From NCBI GenBank assembly GCA_964510065.1, contig CAZEAC010000055.1, positions 1 to 28,687 on the forward strand: a stretch of DNA of 28,687 nt, written 5' to 3'. This document shows, piece by piece, positions 16,116 through 23,646 of this stretch. The position numbers and the translations under genes are program-made. Position 1 is the first letter of the stretch, and each line of letters starts with the position of its first letter. This stretch comes from CAZEAC01 sp964510065. GTDB lineage: Bacteria; Bdellovibrionota_C; UBA2361; CAIXSY01. The notes beneath the pieces were generated by a model that saw only the letters and a program-made list of their open reading frames with translations, was not told the DNA's origin and did not search any database.

Positions 16116-17540
16116 ATGGGTGGTGGAAGCTACCATTACGATGTGCAGAGTGCCCGCGAGGCAATCAGCACGACCCGCGCGAGCGATCGCGCGTTTCAGT
16201 ACCATCAAAGCGCAGAACGGGGTGAAGTCAGTAAGGTGCACCCCGCGCTCGACATTCGTGGAATGATTCGCGAGTGTTGTGACAGCCAGGAACATCCAGC
16301 GACAACACCAATTGCGGTAGTCATGGATGTGACCAGTTCACGCGGTAAGGACGCAAAAGCGATCTATGCACAGGTTCCGAGCTTGCTCGGAACTTTGCAG
16401 GTGAGCCAGGTCGTTCCCGATCCGCAAATTATGTGGCTCGCTTGCGGCGATGCCAACACCGATCGCGCGCCCCTCCAGATGGGACAGTTTGAGTCCGATC
16501 GTCGCATTGACGAACAGCTTGGACACATCTGGATGGAGGAAGGCGGCGGCGGCACAGGCCAGGAAACTTATGAGCTCCCGGCCTACGCACTCGCTGAGAA
16601 GACCAAGCTGGATTGTTTGAAACGGGGGAAGAAGGGCTTTGCCTTCTTTCTCGGTGATGAGCGTCCTTATGCGGAACTCTCCAAAGCCTTCGTCAAAGAA
16701 CACATCGGAGACAGCCTTCGCAGCGACATCTCCACCGAGGAGGTATTCAAGAAACTTGGCAAGAAATTCCATACCTTCTTGATCTTCCCACGCAGCAACG
16801 CAGACGAACGGAAGGCGGCGATCGATACCGAGATTCGCCAACGTTTGCTGCGTTTCAACGGCCAGTTCAAAGAGGTGGATATCCGCGCGTCGCTAATCTG
16901 GCAGAATCGAGACGATCTCGACCTGCACTGTCAGACGCCAAGCGGAGAGCACATCTACTACGGAGCCAAGATGGCGGGTTGCGGCGGAAATCTCGACGTG
17001 GACAAGAATGTTCACGGCGAGGAACCGAAGCCGGTGGAGAATATCCGCTGGAAAAAAGGCAGTGCACTTGCGGGCAAATATAAAGTGTGGGTTGAGCTCT
17101 TTCGACATCACGAAGCTCCAAACGACGTCCCGTTCAAAGTTGAGTTGGATGTCGCCGGTGAAATTCAAAGTTTCGAAGGAGTCGCGAAGAGAAATCAATG
17201 CCACCAACGCTACCAGGCGTTCGAATTCGTGTACAAGCCCGGCAAAAACCGTGAACGCAGCGAAGAGCTTGAAGCGTACCGCGACGAGCTGATCCTCACA
17301 GACTGGGCCCGTTATATCGGCGAGCCGCAGATTCTGCGCGTGCAGGATGCCGCCTCCTCGGTCGAAGTAATGATCGGGGCGATGGCACTTCAATCCGGCA
17401 AGATCACGCTGGATCAGTTCATCAAGAACATGAAGGAACGCAAAGTCGCAGCCGATCGGCGCGACGACGTGCACACCGCACTGAAAGGCTTTGCCAATCA
17501 GGGTGTCTTTACCGAGGTGGACGCAACCGCGTTCACCTGA
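16116..17540 (+). CDS. Cassette gene C: vWA-fold protein with YfaP/DUF2135-like domain
   Basis: The 474-residue protein opens MGGGSYHYD. Residues 64-185 form a vWA-like domain: strand PIAVVMD then D71-V-T-S-S75 (a MIDAS-like DxTxS), CGDANTDRAPLQ at 110-120, a GGGGTGQET loop near 143-151, and strand FAFFLGDE with D181. Residues 254-355 form a beta-sandwich resembling YfaP/DUF2135: IRASLIWQNRDDLDLHCQTP, HIYYG, GGNLDVD, a conserved ENIRW, GKYKVWVELF. The last 90 residues are helical. vWA proteins usually bind partners through a metal site. The position after a pseudokinase gene suggests that the two products form a complex. No signal peptide, so it is cytoplasmic. Confidence 0.8.
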   Translation: MGGGSYHYDVQSAREAISTTRASDRAFQYHQSAERGEVSKVHPALDIRGMIRECCDSQEHPATTPIAVVMDVTSSRGKDAKAIYAQVPSLLGTLQVSQVVPDPQIMWLACGDANTDRAPLQMGQFESDRRIDEQLGHIWMEEGGGGTGQETYELPAYALAEKTKLDCLKRGKKGFAFFLGDERPYAELSKAFVKEHIGDSLRSDISTEEVFKKLGKKFHTFLIFPRSNADERKAAIDTEIRQRLLRFNGQFKEVDIRASLIWQNRDDLDLHCQTPSGEHIYYGAKMAGCGGNLDVDKNVHGEEPKPVENIRWKKGSALAGKYKVWVELFRHHEAPNDVPFKVELDVAGEIQSFEGVAKRNQCHQRYQAFEFVYKPGKNRERSEELEAYRDELILTDWARYIGEPQILRVQDAASSVEVMIGAMALQSGKITLDQFIKNMKERKVAADRRDDVHTALKGFANQGVFTEVDATAFT

Positions 17541-17561
17541 TTATCGCTATCGATCAAGCTC

Positions 17562-17589
17562 CCCGGCGTTACCTCACGGTAGCGCCGGG
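17562..17589 (+). promoter_or_regulatory. Strong intercistronic hairpin between genes C and D
   Basis: CCCGGCG-T-TACC, loop TCAC, GGTA-G-CGCCGGG gives 12 pairs including one wobble. A further outer ATCGAT/ATCGAT pairing spans 17550-17600. There is no T-tract. It is probably an mRNA-processing or attenuation structure that sets PurA-like expression apart from A-C. Confidence 0.7.
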
Positions 17590-17626
17590 ACTTAATCGAT
17601 CACCATGTCGGCAACAGTAACGAATT

Positions 17627-18946
17627 ATGAACCAGGCCTTTATTGTAGTTGGTATGGGTTACGGCGACGAGGGTAAGGGATCCTGGGTTGACCATCTCGT
17701 TCGAAAGCATGACATCAAGTATGTCGTGCGCTTCAACGGCGGCGCTCAGGCTTCGCACCATGTCGTAACTCCGGGAGGTGTTACTCATGCCTTCCAGCAG
17801 TTCGGATCAGGATCGTTTACGGCAGGAGCTGAAACCTGTCTTTCACGGTTTATGTTGGTAGAGCCGGAGCAGCTTCTAAATGAAGCGAAGGCACTTGAGA
17901 GAAAGGGAGTTGCCAAGCCGCTTGACGGCATGATCGTAAGCGAGAACGCTCCGATTATTACTCCCTGCAATCGTCTGCTGAACCATATTCAGGAGATTAA
18001 GCGTGGCGCTTCGCGTCACGGTAGCTGCGGCTACGGAATCGGCATTACGCAAAATGATGTCGAAACGCTTGGAAGTAAGGCGCTGTATGCGCGTGACCTG
18101 AGCGACGCGAAGCTTCAAAAGAAGCTCTTTACCCTGTGGGAGCGGCGGCTTGACGAAGCTCGGCCGTTTGTCACGGAAGACAATGCACATCTCTTCGAGA
18201 AACTGGAAGGAATTGACCTAGGCTACTATGCTCAGCTCTTCCGCCACGTTGCTTGTCGGGTGCGAATTGTTCCGGATGAGGAGATCGCAACGATCATTCG
18301 CGAGAACGATGTGGTGTTTGAAGGTGCTCAGGGCGTGCTGCTTGACCAGGTGCACGGATTCTATCCGTACTGCACTCGGTCGAACTGTACTTTCCGGAAT
18401 GCCGATACACTTCTTCACGAGGCGAAGTTCGGGGGCAATACGCAGCGAGTCGGTTTACTCCGCGCTTACGGTACCCGCCATGGTGCCGGCCCGTTTGTGA
18501 CAGAAGACACGTCGTCCAGCATCGCCCCTTGTCATAACCAGGCTAACGTCTGGCAGGGAAGCTTCAGGCTTGGATGGTTTGATGCGGTAGCTGCGCGCTA
18601 TGCACTGAGAGTCGTTGAGCGCGTTGATACGCTCGCGATTACTAACCTCGATAGGCTCACAGGCCTTCCCGAGATTAAGATCGCCGATCGTTATAACAAC
18701 GCGGACAGTCGCTATTTTCAAGATGGCGAGCCAATGATTCTTGAGTTCGACAAAGCGCGGCTCACCGAACGGTCCAATCTGCTACGGCAAGTTACCGCGC
18801 ACTACATCAACCAGCCCGGCTGGTGCCGAAACGGAGATGGCGCACAGATGGATTATCTTGATCAGATCGCGGATCTAATCAAGCAACCCATCGACGCGTA
18901 TTCAATCTCCGCCGAACACTGCAAACACTACCGCTCACGGTTGTGA
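17627..18946 (+). CDS. Cassette gene D: divergent adenylosuccinate synthetase (PurA) paralogue
   Basis: The 439-residue protein has near-normal PurA length. It keeps GDEGKG (13-18, with catalytic Asp D14), RFNGGAQASHHVV with a His at the catalytic position (44-45), FEGAQGVLLD (231-240), YGTRHGAGPFVTE (281-293), LGWFDAVAARYA and ITNLDRLTG. Departures from housekeeping PurA are GAQASHH for GNNAGHT, RHGSCGYGIGITQND for the GTTGRGIGPAYED IMP loop, and TNLD for the guanine-recognising TKLD. PurA joins IMP and Asp using GTP. These changes suggest an altered nucleotide or amino-acid partner. It follows vWA gene C after a hairpin and precedes a good terminator, so it belongs to the cassette, not to a purine operon. 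Confidence 0.85.
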   Translation: MNQAFIVVGMGYGDEGKGSWVDHLVRKHDIKYVVRFNGGAQASHHVVTPGGVTHAFQQFGSGSFTAGAETCLSRFMLVEPEQLLNEAKALERKGVAKPLDGMIVSENAPIITPCNRLLNHIQEIKRGASRHGSCGYGIGITQNDVETLGSKALYARDLSDAKLQKKLFTLWERRLDEARPFVTEDNAHLFEKLEGIDLGYYAQLFRHVACRVRIVPDEEIATIIRENDVVFEGAQGVLLDQVHGFYPYCTRSNCTFRNADTLLHEAKFGGNTQRVGLLRAYGTRHGAGPFVTEDTSSSIAPCHNQANVWQGSFRLGWFDAVAARYALRVVERVDTLAITNLDRLTGLPEIKIADRYNNADSRYFQDGEPMILEFDKARLTERSNLLRQVTAHYINQPGWCRNGDGAQMDYLDQIADLIKQPIDAYSISAEHCKHYRSRL

Positions 18947-18958
18947 CGCGACATCGAA

Positions 18959-18995
18959 GGCTCGAAAGGCAACTTTCGAGCCTTTACCATTTTTT
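18959..18995 (+). terminator. Rho-independent terminator of the four-gene cassette
   Basis: GGCTCGAAAG, loop GCAA, CTTTCGAGCC (18959-18982) form a perfect 10-bp stem, followed by TTTACCA and a six-T run to 18995. It starts 13 bases after the stop of the PurA-like gene. Confidence 0.88.
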
Positions 18996-19090
18996 GCCTG
19001 CGCTGTTTCTCCTCTAATCTCAATTTCTGCAGCTCTCCCTGAGATTTCTTGTTATTGTTAGGTTCTTGTGATGATCCCGTGAGAATCAGC

Positions 19091-19099
19091 TGGTATAAT
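19091..19099 (+). promoter_or_regulatory. Extended -10 promoter for the GLUG/CARDB gene
   Basis: TGGTATAAT matches the extended -10 form TGnTATAAT exactly. No good -35 is needed or seen. Transcription would start near 19106, about 55 bases ahead of ATG 19162. Confidence 0.6.
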
Positions 19100-19161
19100 C
19101 TTCTTTAGCTAGTGGCTGGTGCACATCGTGTTCACCGCTGCGTTGTGTTCTTGCTTTTCAG

Positions 19162-20994
19162 ATGAACGGTATGCGTATAAAAGACATTTCACGTAAGGTA
19201 ACTATTACATCAGTCCTCGCGGCAGCCGCGATGCTGGTCACGGCTACAGACGCTTCCGCGGCAGTCGGTTTGACCTGCACAACCGAGACCTCCGGAGCTG
19301 GGCGAAGCCTCTTCGATAATATAGTGATTGACGGAAGCAGCTCCTACCTGATCTGCAACGCAGCACAACTTAATCAGGTACGAGAGAACCTCTCTAGCCA
19401 GTATTTTCTTGGCGTCGACATCGATCTTAAGGATTGGAACCAAGGACAAGGTTTTTCGCCAATTGGATTGGCAGGTCAGTCTTTCCGTGGAGTGTTCGAC
19501 GGCAGAGGCCATACCATCTCGAACCTGTTGATTAACGATGGCGCGAATGCCCCTGTATTTACGGTATTTCGCTCGAACGTTCGTCCCACCGGCCTATTTC
19601 GCATGATCGAAGGCGCCCAGATTCAGGGGCTCAAGCTCCTTTCGCCACGTGTCTCGACAACAGAACACTCAACCGACTCGACCGCTCTTGGGGCTGTTGC
19701 GGGCTACGCCAAGTTCGGCAGCATTATTGACGTATCGGTAATGGCCGGTGACATCAGGTCAACCGCCGCGGCAACTGGTGGCGCAAACCCGTTGGCGATC
19801 AACGTCGGCGCTATTGCTGGTGAGAGCGTTGGAACTCTTATTCAAGGGTCAACCGTGCTTGAGTCGGCAGTTACCTCTGTAGGGGGATCGGCTGGTGGAA
19901 TCGTAGGGAGCTTTAGTGGCTACAACTACACCTACCAGAATTTTAATAAGAATTTCTCTTCGGGGACTGTTGACGCGCGATGTAACGCCGGGGGATTGGC
20001 AGGGCGAAGTGCCTATGCGGACATCTCGGCGGTGCATACTAATGCGTCTATCATTGCCCGCGGCCCTACCTTTGAAATGATACCTTCGCGCCCTGGTTGG
20101 ATTCCGCAGTGTGGGAGAGCTGGAGGTTTGATTGGTACCGCAAATGATACAAGAGTGCGTCAGGCGTATTCTGATGGAAACGTTACTGCGCTCAAACGTA
20201 ATGGTGGATTAATTGGAAACGCCGGAGGAGTTCAAATTCAAGATGCGCTATCTTCAGCGAATCTATTATTGCTTGAGCTTGGCTATTCCTACGGTGCCGT
20301 GGGAATAATTGATTTTTTCCCCGCGGTAACAGTTCAGAATTTTCGCTGGGTGCCCCGTCCTGACGACAGAGCGGCTAAGCATTGTCATGCGACAATGATC
20401 GGGCTTAATACCGCGGGCCAGCTCAATGCGGTGCGCGAGGGCAACGAGGGGTGCGTATTGGTGCCGGGTATCGAAGCTTTTGTCGACTATGGCGCTGCTC
20501 CGCTCAATACATTCGACTATGTGAATGTATGGACAGCTCGCGCAGGGCAGCTTCCCCGACTAACTGGCCTCAACTACGAGCTCCCTGTACCGGATCTCGC
20601 GGTAAGTAACCTTGTGGTGAATGCACCAGCGATTGCGACCGAGAGCGGATTCAGCATGAAGTATGGTGTACCATTCTCCCTATCTGTGGATCTTTCTAAC
20701 ATTGGACAGCTGAGCGCTACTCGTTTTTCGATGTCTTGGAGGATCGGAACAATTTCTGCGGGTACTGCGGTCTATGAGATCGCACCGGGGGCGACTCAAC
20801 ATCTCACGTTTACTTCGCCGATATTTAACACTTCGTACCTCGCTGTGGGTACCAATCAGATCTCGGTTACCGCGGACGCGCAACGGCGTGTTGCCAAGGA
20901 AACGAATCGAACTAATAACTCCGTAACCTCAGCATTAGTGGTACTGCCGCCGGAGGCGCCGAAGCCGGCTCCGACGGCGGTTCCCACAAAATAA
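19162..20994 (+). CDS. Exported GLUG-repeat protein with C-terminal CARDB-like domain
   Basis: ATG 19162 or 19171 precedes a signal peptide (VTITSVLAAAAMLVTATDASAA). Residues 55-110 hold a YLICNAAQLNQV...YFLGVDIDLK...FRGVFDGRGHTISNL segment typical of GLUG-type adhesins. Several degenerate repeats follow (GAVAGYAKFGSIIDVSV, AGGIVGSF, AGGLAGRS, GGLIGNAGGV), which should stack as a right-handed beta-helix. The C-terminal region (PDLAVSNLVVNAP, SLSVDLSNIGQ, TNNSVTSALVV) resembles a CARDB Ig-like adhesion domain. A Pro/Thr tail ends the protein, with no sorting motif seen. It is a likely surface adhesin or secreted structural protein, monocistronic from an extended -10 promoter. Confidence 0.78.
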   Translation: MNGMRIKDISRKVTITSVLAAAAMLVTATDASAAVGLTCTTETSGAGRSLFDNIVIDGSSSYLICNAAQLNQVRENLSSQYFLGVDIDLKDWNQGQGFSPIGLAGQSFRGVFDGRGHTISNLLINDGANAPVFTVFRSNVRPTGLFRMIEGAQIQGLKLLSPRVSTTEHSTDSTALGAVAGYAKFGSIIDVSVMAGDIRSTAAATGGANPLAINVGAIAGESVGTLIQGSTVLESAVTSVGGSAGGIVGSFSGYNYTYQNFNKNFSSGTVDARCNAGGLAGRSAYADISAVHTNASIIARGPTFEMIPSRPGWIPQCGRAGGLIGTANDTRVRQAYSDGNVTALKRNGGLIGNAGGVQIQDALSSANLLLLELGYSYGAVGIIDFFPAVTVQNFRWVPRPDDRAAKHCHATMIGLNTAGQLNAVREGNEGCVLVPGIEAFVDYGAAPLNTFDYVNVWTARAGQLPRLTGLNYELPVPDLAVSNLVVNAPAIATESGFSMKYGVPFSLSVDLSNIGQLSATRFSMSWRIGTISAGTAVYEIAPGATQHLTFTSPIFNTSYLAVGTNQISVTADAQRRVAKETNRTNNSVTSALVVLPPEAPKPAPTAVPTK

Positions 20995-20999
20995 AGAGT

Positions 21000-21103
21000 T
21001 AAGGAACCTCTCTAACGCTGCGGTAGCAGATACGCCACATGAGATTAATTCGTCGGTCGAAGTGATCGGCTAAGAAACTTTTCGCATCGACTAAAGCGGT
21101 ACC
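21000..21103 (+). other. Intergenic element, copy 1 of a two-copy family (possible structured RNA)
   Basis: It begins TAAGGAACCTCT and ends TAAAGCGGTACC. A second region, 23428-23523, has the same two 12-base words at nearly the same spacing (104 versus 96 bases). Both copies have a small hairpin after the first word (here CTGCGGTAGCAG) and a TCG(G)CTAAG word in the middle. The interior is otherwise divergent. No open frame is present. Confidence 0.45.
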
Positions 21104-21142
21104 GAAGGGTGTAAGCTCAGTCCCAAGTGAGCGCTTCTGCTG

Positions 21143-21622
21143 CTATACATGAAAATTTGTCTGGGCATAGATCGCATCAAAGTACTGCGATTCACCAGAC
21201 TTCAAAATCTCGGCAACCTCCGCGCCACGAGCCCAGTGACGCACGACCAACCATGCCACAGAATTATCCATAGTTGCCGAAAGCTGATAGGCCTGAGAGA
21301 CGCCCGCAAAATGCCGATCGACAAGGGCAGCACCGATCTTGGCGCCCTGCCCAGCACTCGCTAATTCAAGAGTCATGCGTTCGGCGAACATATTTGCTGC
21401 TTCAAAGATCGCTTCCCAATAAAGTTGTCTATCCGCATCCCATCCTTTTGATTTGGCGGCATGCCATTCTTCAAACTTAGCTGGATTTTCAGTAAAGTAT
21501 CTGTAATTTTGAAATACCCTCATACTTTCAGAAACTGCCGCGGGCGCAGGCGAAGCCGGGCTCGCTAGCGAATCTTCCGGGCGGCTAGCTTTCGACACAG
21601 GTTGGCCTTGAAGGTTCATCAT
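21143..21622 (-). CDS. Hypothetical protein, about 159 aa
   Basis: The longer frame starts at 21655, but ATG 21622 (or 21619) is preferred because GAGGAG lies about five to eight bases upstream. After a Ser/Ala/Pro-rich N-terminus (SLASPASPAPAAVSES), the protein becomes helical with aromatic residues (RVFQNYRYFTENPAKFEEWH, WEAIFEAANMFAERM, AWLVVRHWARGAEV). There is no signal peptide. The family is not recognised. It is divergent from the small gene at 21826, and the 200 bases between them hold a promoter for that gene. Confidence 0.6.
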   Translation of the reverse strand: MMNLQGQPVSKASRPEDSLASPASPAPAAVSESMRVFQNYRYFTENPAKFEEWHAAKSKGWDADRQLYWEAIFEAANMFAERMTLELASAGQGAKIGAALVDRHFAGVSQAYQLSATMDNSVAWLVVRHWARGAEVAEILKSGESQYFDAIYAQTNFHV

Positions 21623-21787
21623 CGCTCTCTCCTCATGAAACTCCCTTTCCCGCAAATACGCGCCGCAAAAGGATCTCGGACTACAAACATAATACAGCCC
21701 GAAAACTTACTCAAATGAGGCTAGAGTGCAGAGAAGCTTCATAATAATGCCCCTGCACGAAAAGGCTAATCGAAACATTACGCGAAG

Positions 21788-21816
21788 TAGACTAAGTATT
21801 ATTAGCGCAATATAAT
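21788..21816 (+). promoter_or_regulatory. Sigma-70 promoter giving a nearly leaderless mRNA
   Basis: TAGACT (four of six to TTGACA), a 17-base spacer, and a perfect TATAAT at 21811-21816. The start point would be near 21823, only three or so bases before ATG 21826, and no Shine-Dalgarno is present. Confidence 0.5.
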
Positions 21817-21825
21817 GAGCAAAAT

Positions 21826-22224
21826 ATGGATCTAACAGGGCAACACTATTTAATTACTGATCTAAAAGCATATCAGAAGCGACGCCGCGAAAACCAAGAT
21901 CGTTACGAGCTTCGATTGGGCAAGCAGTTGCCGGCTGGGCTGTACTGGAGAAAGGAGCTTGGAGTAATCAGAGAGTCTGATGTGAATACAGCATTACGCT
22001 CCTGGACTGAGGGCCAGCGGAATCACTTCGGTCTGACAGTCGAAACAGTAGTTCTGCTTTCAGCAAAAGAGTACGGTTATCATGTCTTTGATACGAAACG
22101 GCAGAGAGTCGCGGCCGAAAACTTCGATAATTATTTTCTGGTATGCACAAAAGGCTATAAGCACACAGGCTCTCGAATGCTGCTCTCAGAACATTTTGCC
22201 CGGGCCTGCCGCGCAATTAGCTAA
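21826..22224 (+). CDS. Hypothetical basic protein, 132 aa
   Basis: ATG 21826 opens MDLTGQHYLITDLKAYQKRRREN. The protein is compact and basic with several aromatic strand-like segments (GLYWRKELGVI, HFGLTVETVVLLSAKE, NYFLVCTKGYKH). There is no signal peptide or recognised domain. Translation is probably leaderless (see promoter). An IS5-type MITE follows 28 bases downstream. Confidence 0.6.
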   Translation: MDLTGQHYLITDLKAYQKRRRENQDRYELRLGKQLPAGLYWRKELGVIRESDVNTALRSWTEGQRNHFGLTVETVVLLSAKEYGYHVFDTKRQRVAAENFDNYFLVCTKGYKHTGSRMLLSEHFARACRAIS

Positions 22225-22252
22225 CAATCGATTTTTTCTTAGATTTTATTAG

Positions 22253-22352
22253 GGAGCCTCTGAAAAACTAGACGTTTCGAATCTGCTGGAATTTTTTATG
22301 AGATTTGCGGAAAGGCTAGCCAAGACGACATGCATAGTTTTTAAGAGGCTCC
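22253..22352. mobile_element. 100-bp MITE with IS5-type target duplication
   Basis: The terminal inverted repeats GGAGCCTCTGAAAAACTA and GGAGCCTCTTAAAAACTA differ at one position in 18. Both ends are flanked by the direct repeat TTAG (22249-22252 and 22353-22356). A YTAR duplication is the signature of the IS5 group. The interior has no coding capacity, so it would be moved by a transposase encoded elsewhere. Confidence 0.72.
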
Positions 22353-22507
22353 TTAGTTCACAAAGGTCGGCTATACTATCCGGCTCTGCTTCTTTCAAAA
22401 TATATCAGCGGTAGAAATCGACTCTCATCACGTCCGATAGGAATGCAGTGTATTGCATTCGTTTCGGGCGGATTTTGAGACGTAAGTTCAAGGTTTGCCC
22501 TCTCATC

Positions 22508-23359
22508 ATGACAAAGTTCTCAGCTCGCCTGATGATGTCAGGCGCGGCGGTCGGGTGGGGTCTCGGAGGACCTTTCATCAAGCTCGTGGGTGCAAGCCCA
22601 TCGCTGACTGTCGAATTGCGGTTTTTGGCCGGAGGAATATTCTTTTTATTTCTCTTGCTCTATCTCCGACATCTGAGCTTCGCATTTCTGCGATTTCAGA
22701 TTCCCATTGCCATTTTGGCGGCTTTCGCCACGGCGGGCTTCAGTATCGCGGTAACGCTTACTGACGTTTCGCGGGCGATTTCACTAGTGTTCATCTACCC
22801 AGCATGGACTCTCGTCTTTCAAGCACTCTGGAATCGACGACGCCCGCACCGGCACGAAATTGTGCTTACCATCGTCGCGACTGTAGCGGTCTTGCTAATT
22901 ACCGAAAAGTGGCCGACTGAGTTCAACCACCTCGGAATCGGCGACCTCTGCGCGCTTGCGTGCGGCATCTCTTGGTCGGCAGTTATGGTCTTAAGTAAGG
23001 CACTCCCCGACGCGAAGAGTAATTCGTCGAGCATGCTTATCGGGTTCGTCTTCGGCGCGCTAGCCGCGGCCCCGTTTGTAAGTTCTCAAGAGCTGCTGAG
23101 CTTGACCACAACACAGTGGATCTGGGTTCTCGTAGTTAGTGTCAGCACGGCGATTCCGTTCGTGCTTTACACCCAGGGTCAATCGGGGATTTCGCCATTA
23201 GAGGCAGCCTACATCCTGGTCTTGGAGCTCCCTTCCGGAATCGTTGCGGGCATCGTCGTATTCGGCGAGCGTCCTAAACCATCTTCGCTTGTAGGTGTTG
23301 TTCTTCTAATCACAGTTGCTCTCGCGGCAATCAGATTCGATAAACAAGAACCAAGTTGA
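22508..23359 (+). CDS. EamA/DMT-superfamily transporter
   Basis: ATG 22508 (MTKFSARLMMSG) starts the first helix. Two tandem EamA repeats are visible, roughly residues 8-135 and 147-280, each of about five hydrophobic segments (GAAVGWGLGGPFIKLVG, FFLFLLLYLRH, LAAFATAGFSIAV; then LACGISWSAVMVLSKAL, IPFVLYTQGQSGISPLEAAYIL, PSGIVAGIVVFGERP). The closing GERP motif is typical of the family. Members export amino acids, nucleosides or other small metabolites, but the substrate cannot be read from the sequence. It appears monocistronic. Confidence 0.85.
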   Translation: MTKFSARLMMSGAAVGWGLGGPFIKLVGASPSLTVELRFLAGGIFFLFLLLYLRHLSFAFLRFQIPIAILAAFATAGFSIAVTLTDVSRAISLVFIYPAWTLVFQALWNRRRPHRHEIVLTIVATVAVLLITEKWPTEFNHLGIGDLCALACGISWSAVMVLSKALPDAKSNSSSMLIGFVFGALAAAPFVSSQELLSLTTTQWIWVLVVSVSTAIPFVLYTQGQSGISPLEAAYILVLELPSGIVAGIVVFGERPKPSSLVGVVLLITVALAAIRFDKQEPS

Positions 23360-23427
23360 GGAGCGGACAAGCTTGTAAGGTTTCTTTTGAAGACTTACGG
23401 CCCTTAAAATTCCGCCCTCCTCTTTCC

Positions 23428-23523
23428 TAAGGAACCTCTGCGCTCATGACTGAGCGCGGGCGAGCATTATCGCTAAGTTCGTGGCAACGCTTGGCTTCCT
23501 GCTACCCTTGATAAAGCGGTACC
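23428..23523 (+). other. Intergenic element, copy 2 of a two-copy family (possible structured RNA)
   Basis: TAAGGAACCTCT, then the hairpin GCGCTCA-TGAC-TGAGCGC (23440-23457), a middle TCGCTAAG, and closing TAAAGCGGTACC. The ends match the element at 21000-21103. Confidence 0.45.
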
Positions 23524-23580
23524 CCGAGAACTTATCGACGTTGTTGCTGTCGAAAGCATGCTTTGATTAAAGCGGCCGGC

Positions 23581-23609
23581 TTGTCGACTTATCATAAAGC
23601 GGGTAGATT
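23581..23609 (+). promoter_or_regulatory. Weak promoter candidate for the exported acidic protein
   Basis: TTGTCG, a 17-base spacer, and TAGATT at 23604-23609. Two of six positions are off in each box. Confidence 0.25.
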
Positions 23610-23646
23610 TTATTCGTTCGAACTGCATAACTTATTAATGTGATCT

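Noticed and set aside
17627..18946. PurZ (Z-genome) identity for the PurA-like gene
   Set aside because: The Asp of GDEGKG that PurZ lacks is present, and there is no phage context.
11465..23588. Identical 15-base word GGCCGGCTTGTCGAC at 11465-11479 and 23574-23588
   Set aside because: One copy is inside the ATPase coding sequence, and one chance 15-base match is expected in a window of this size.
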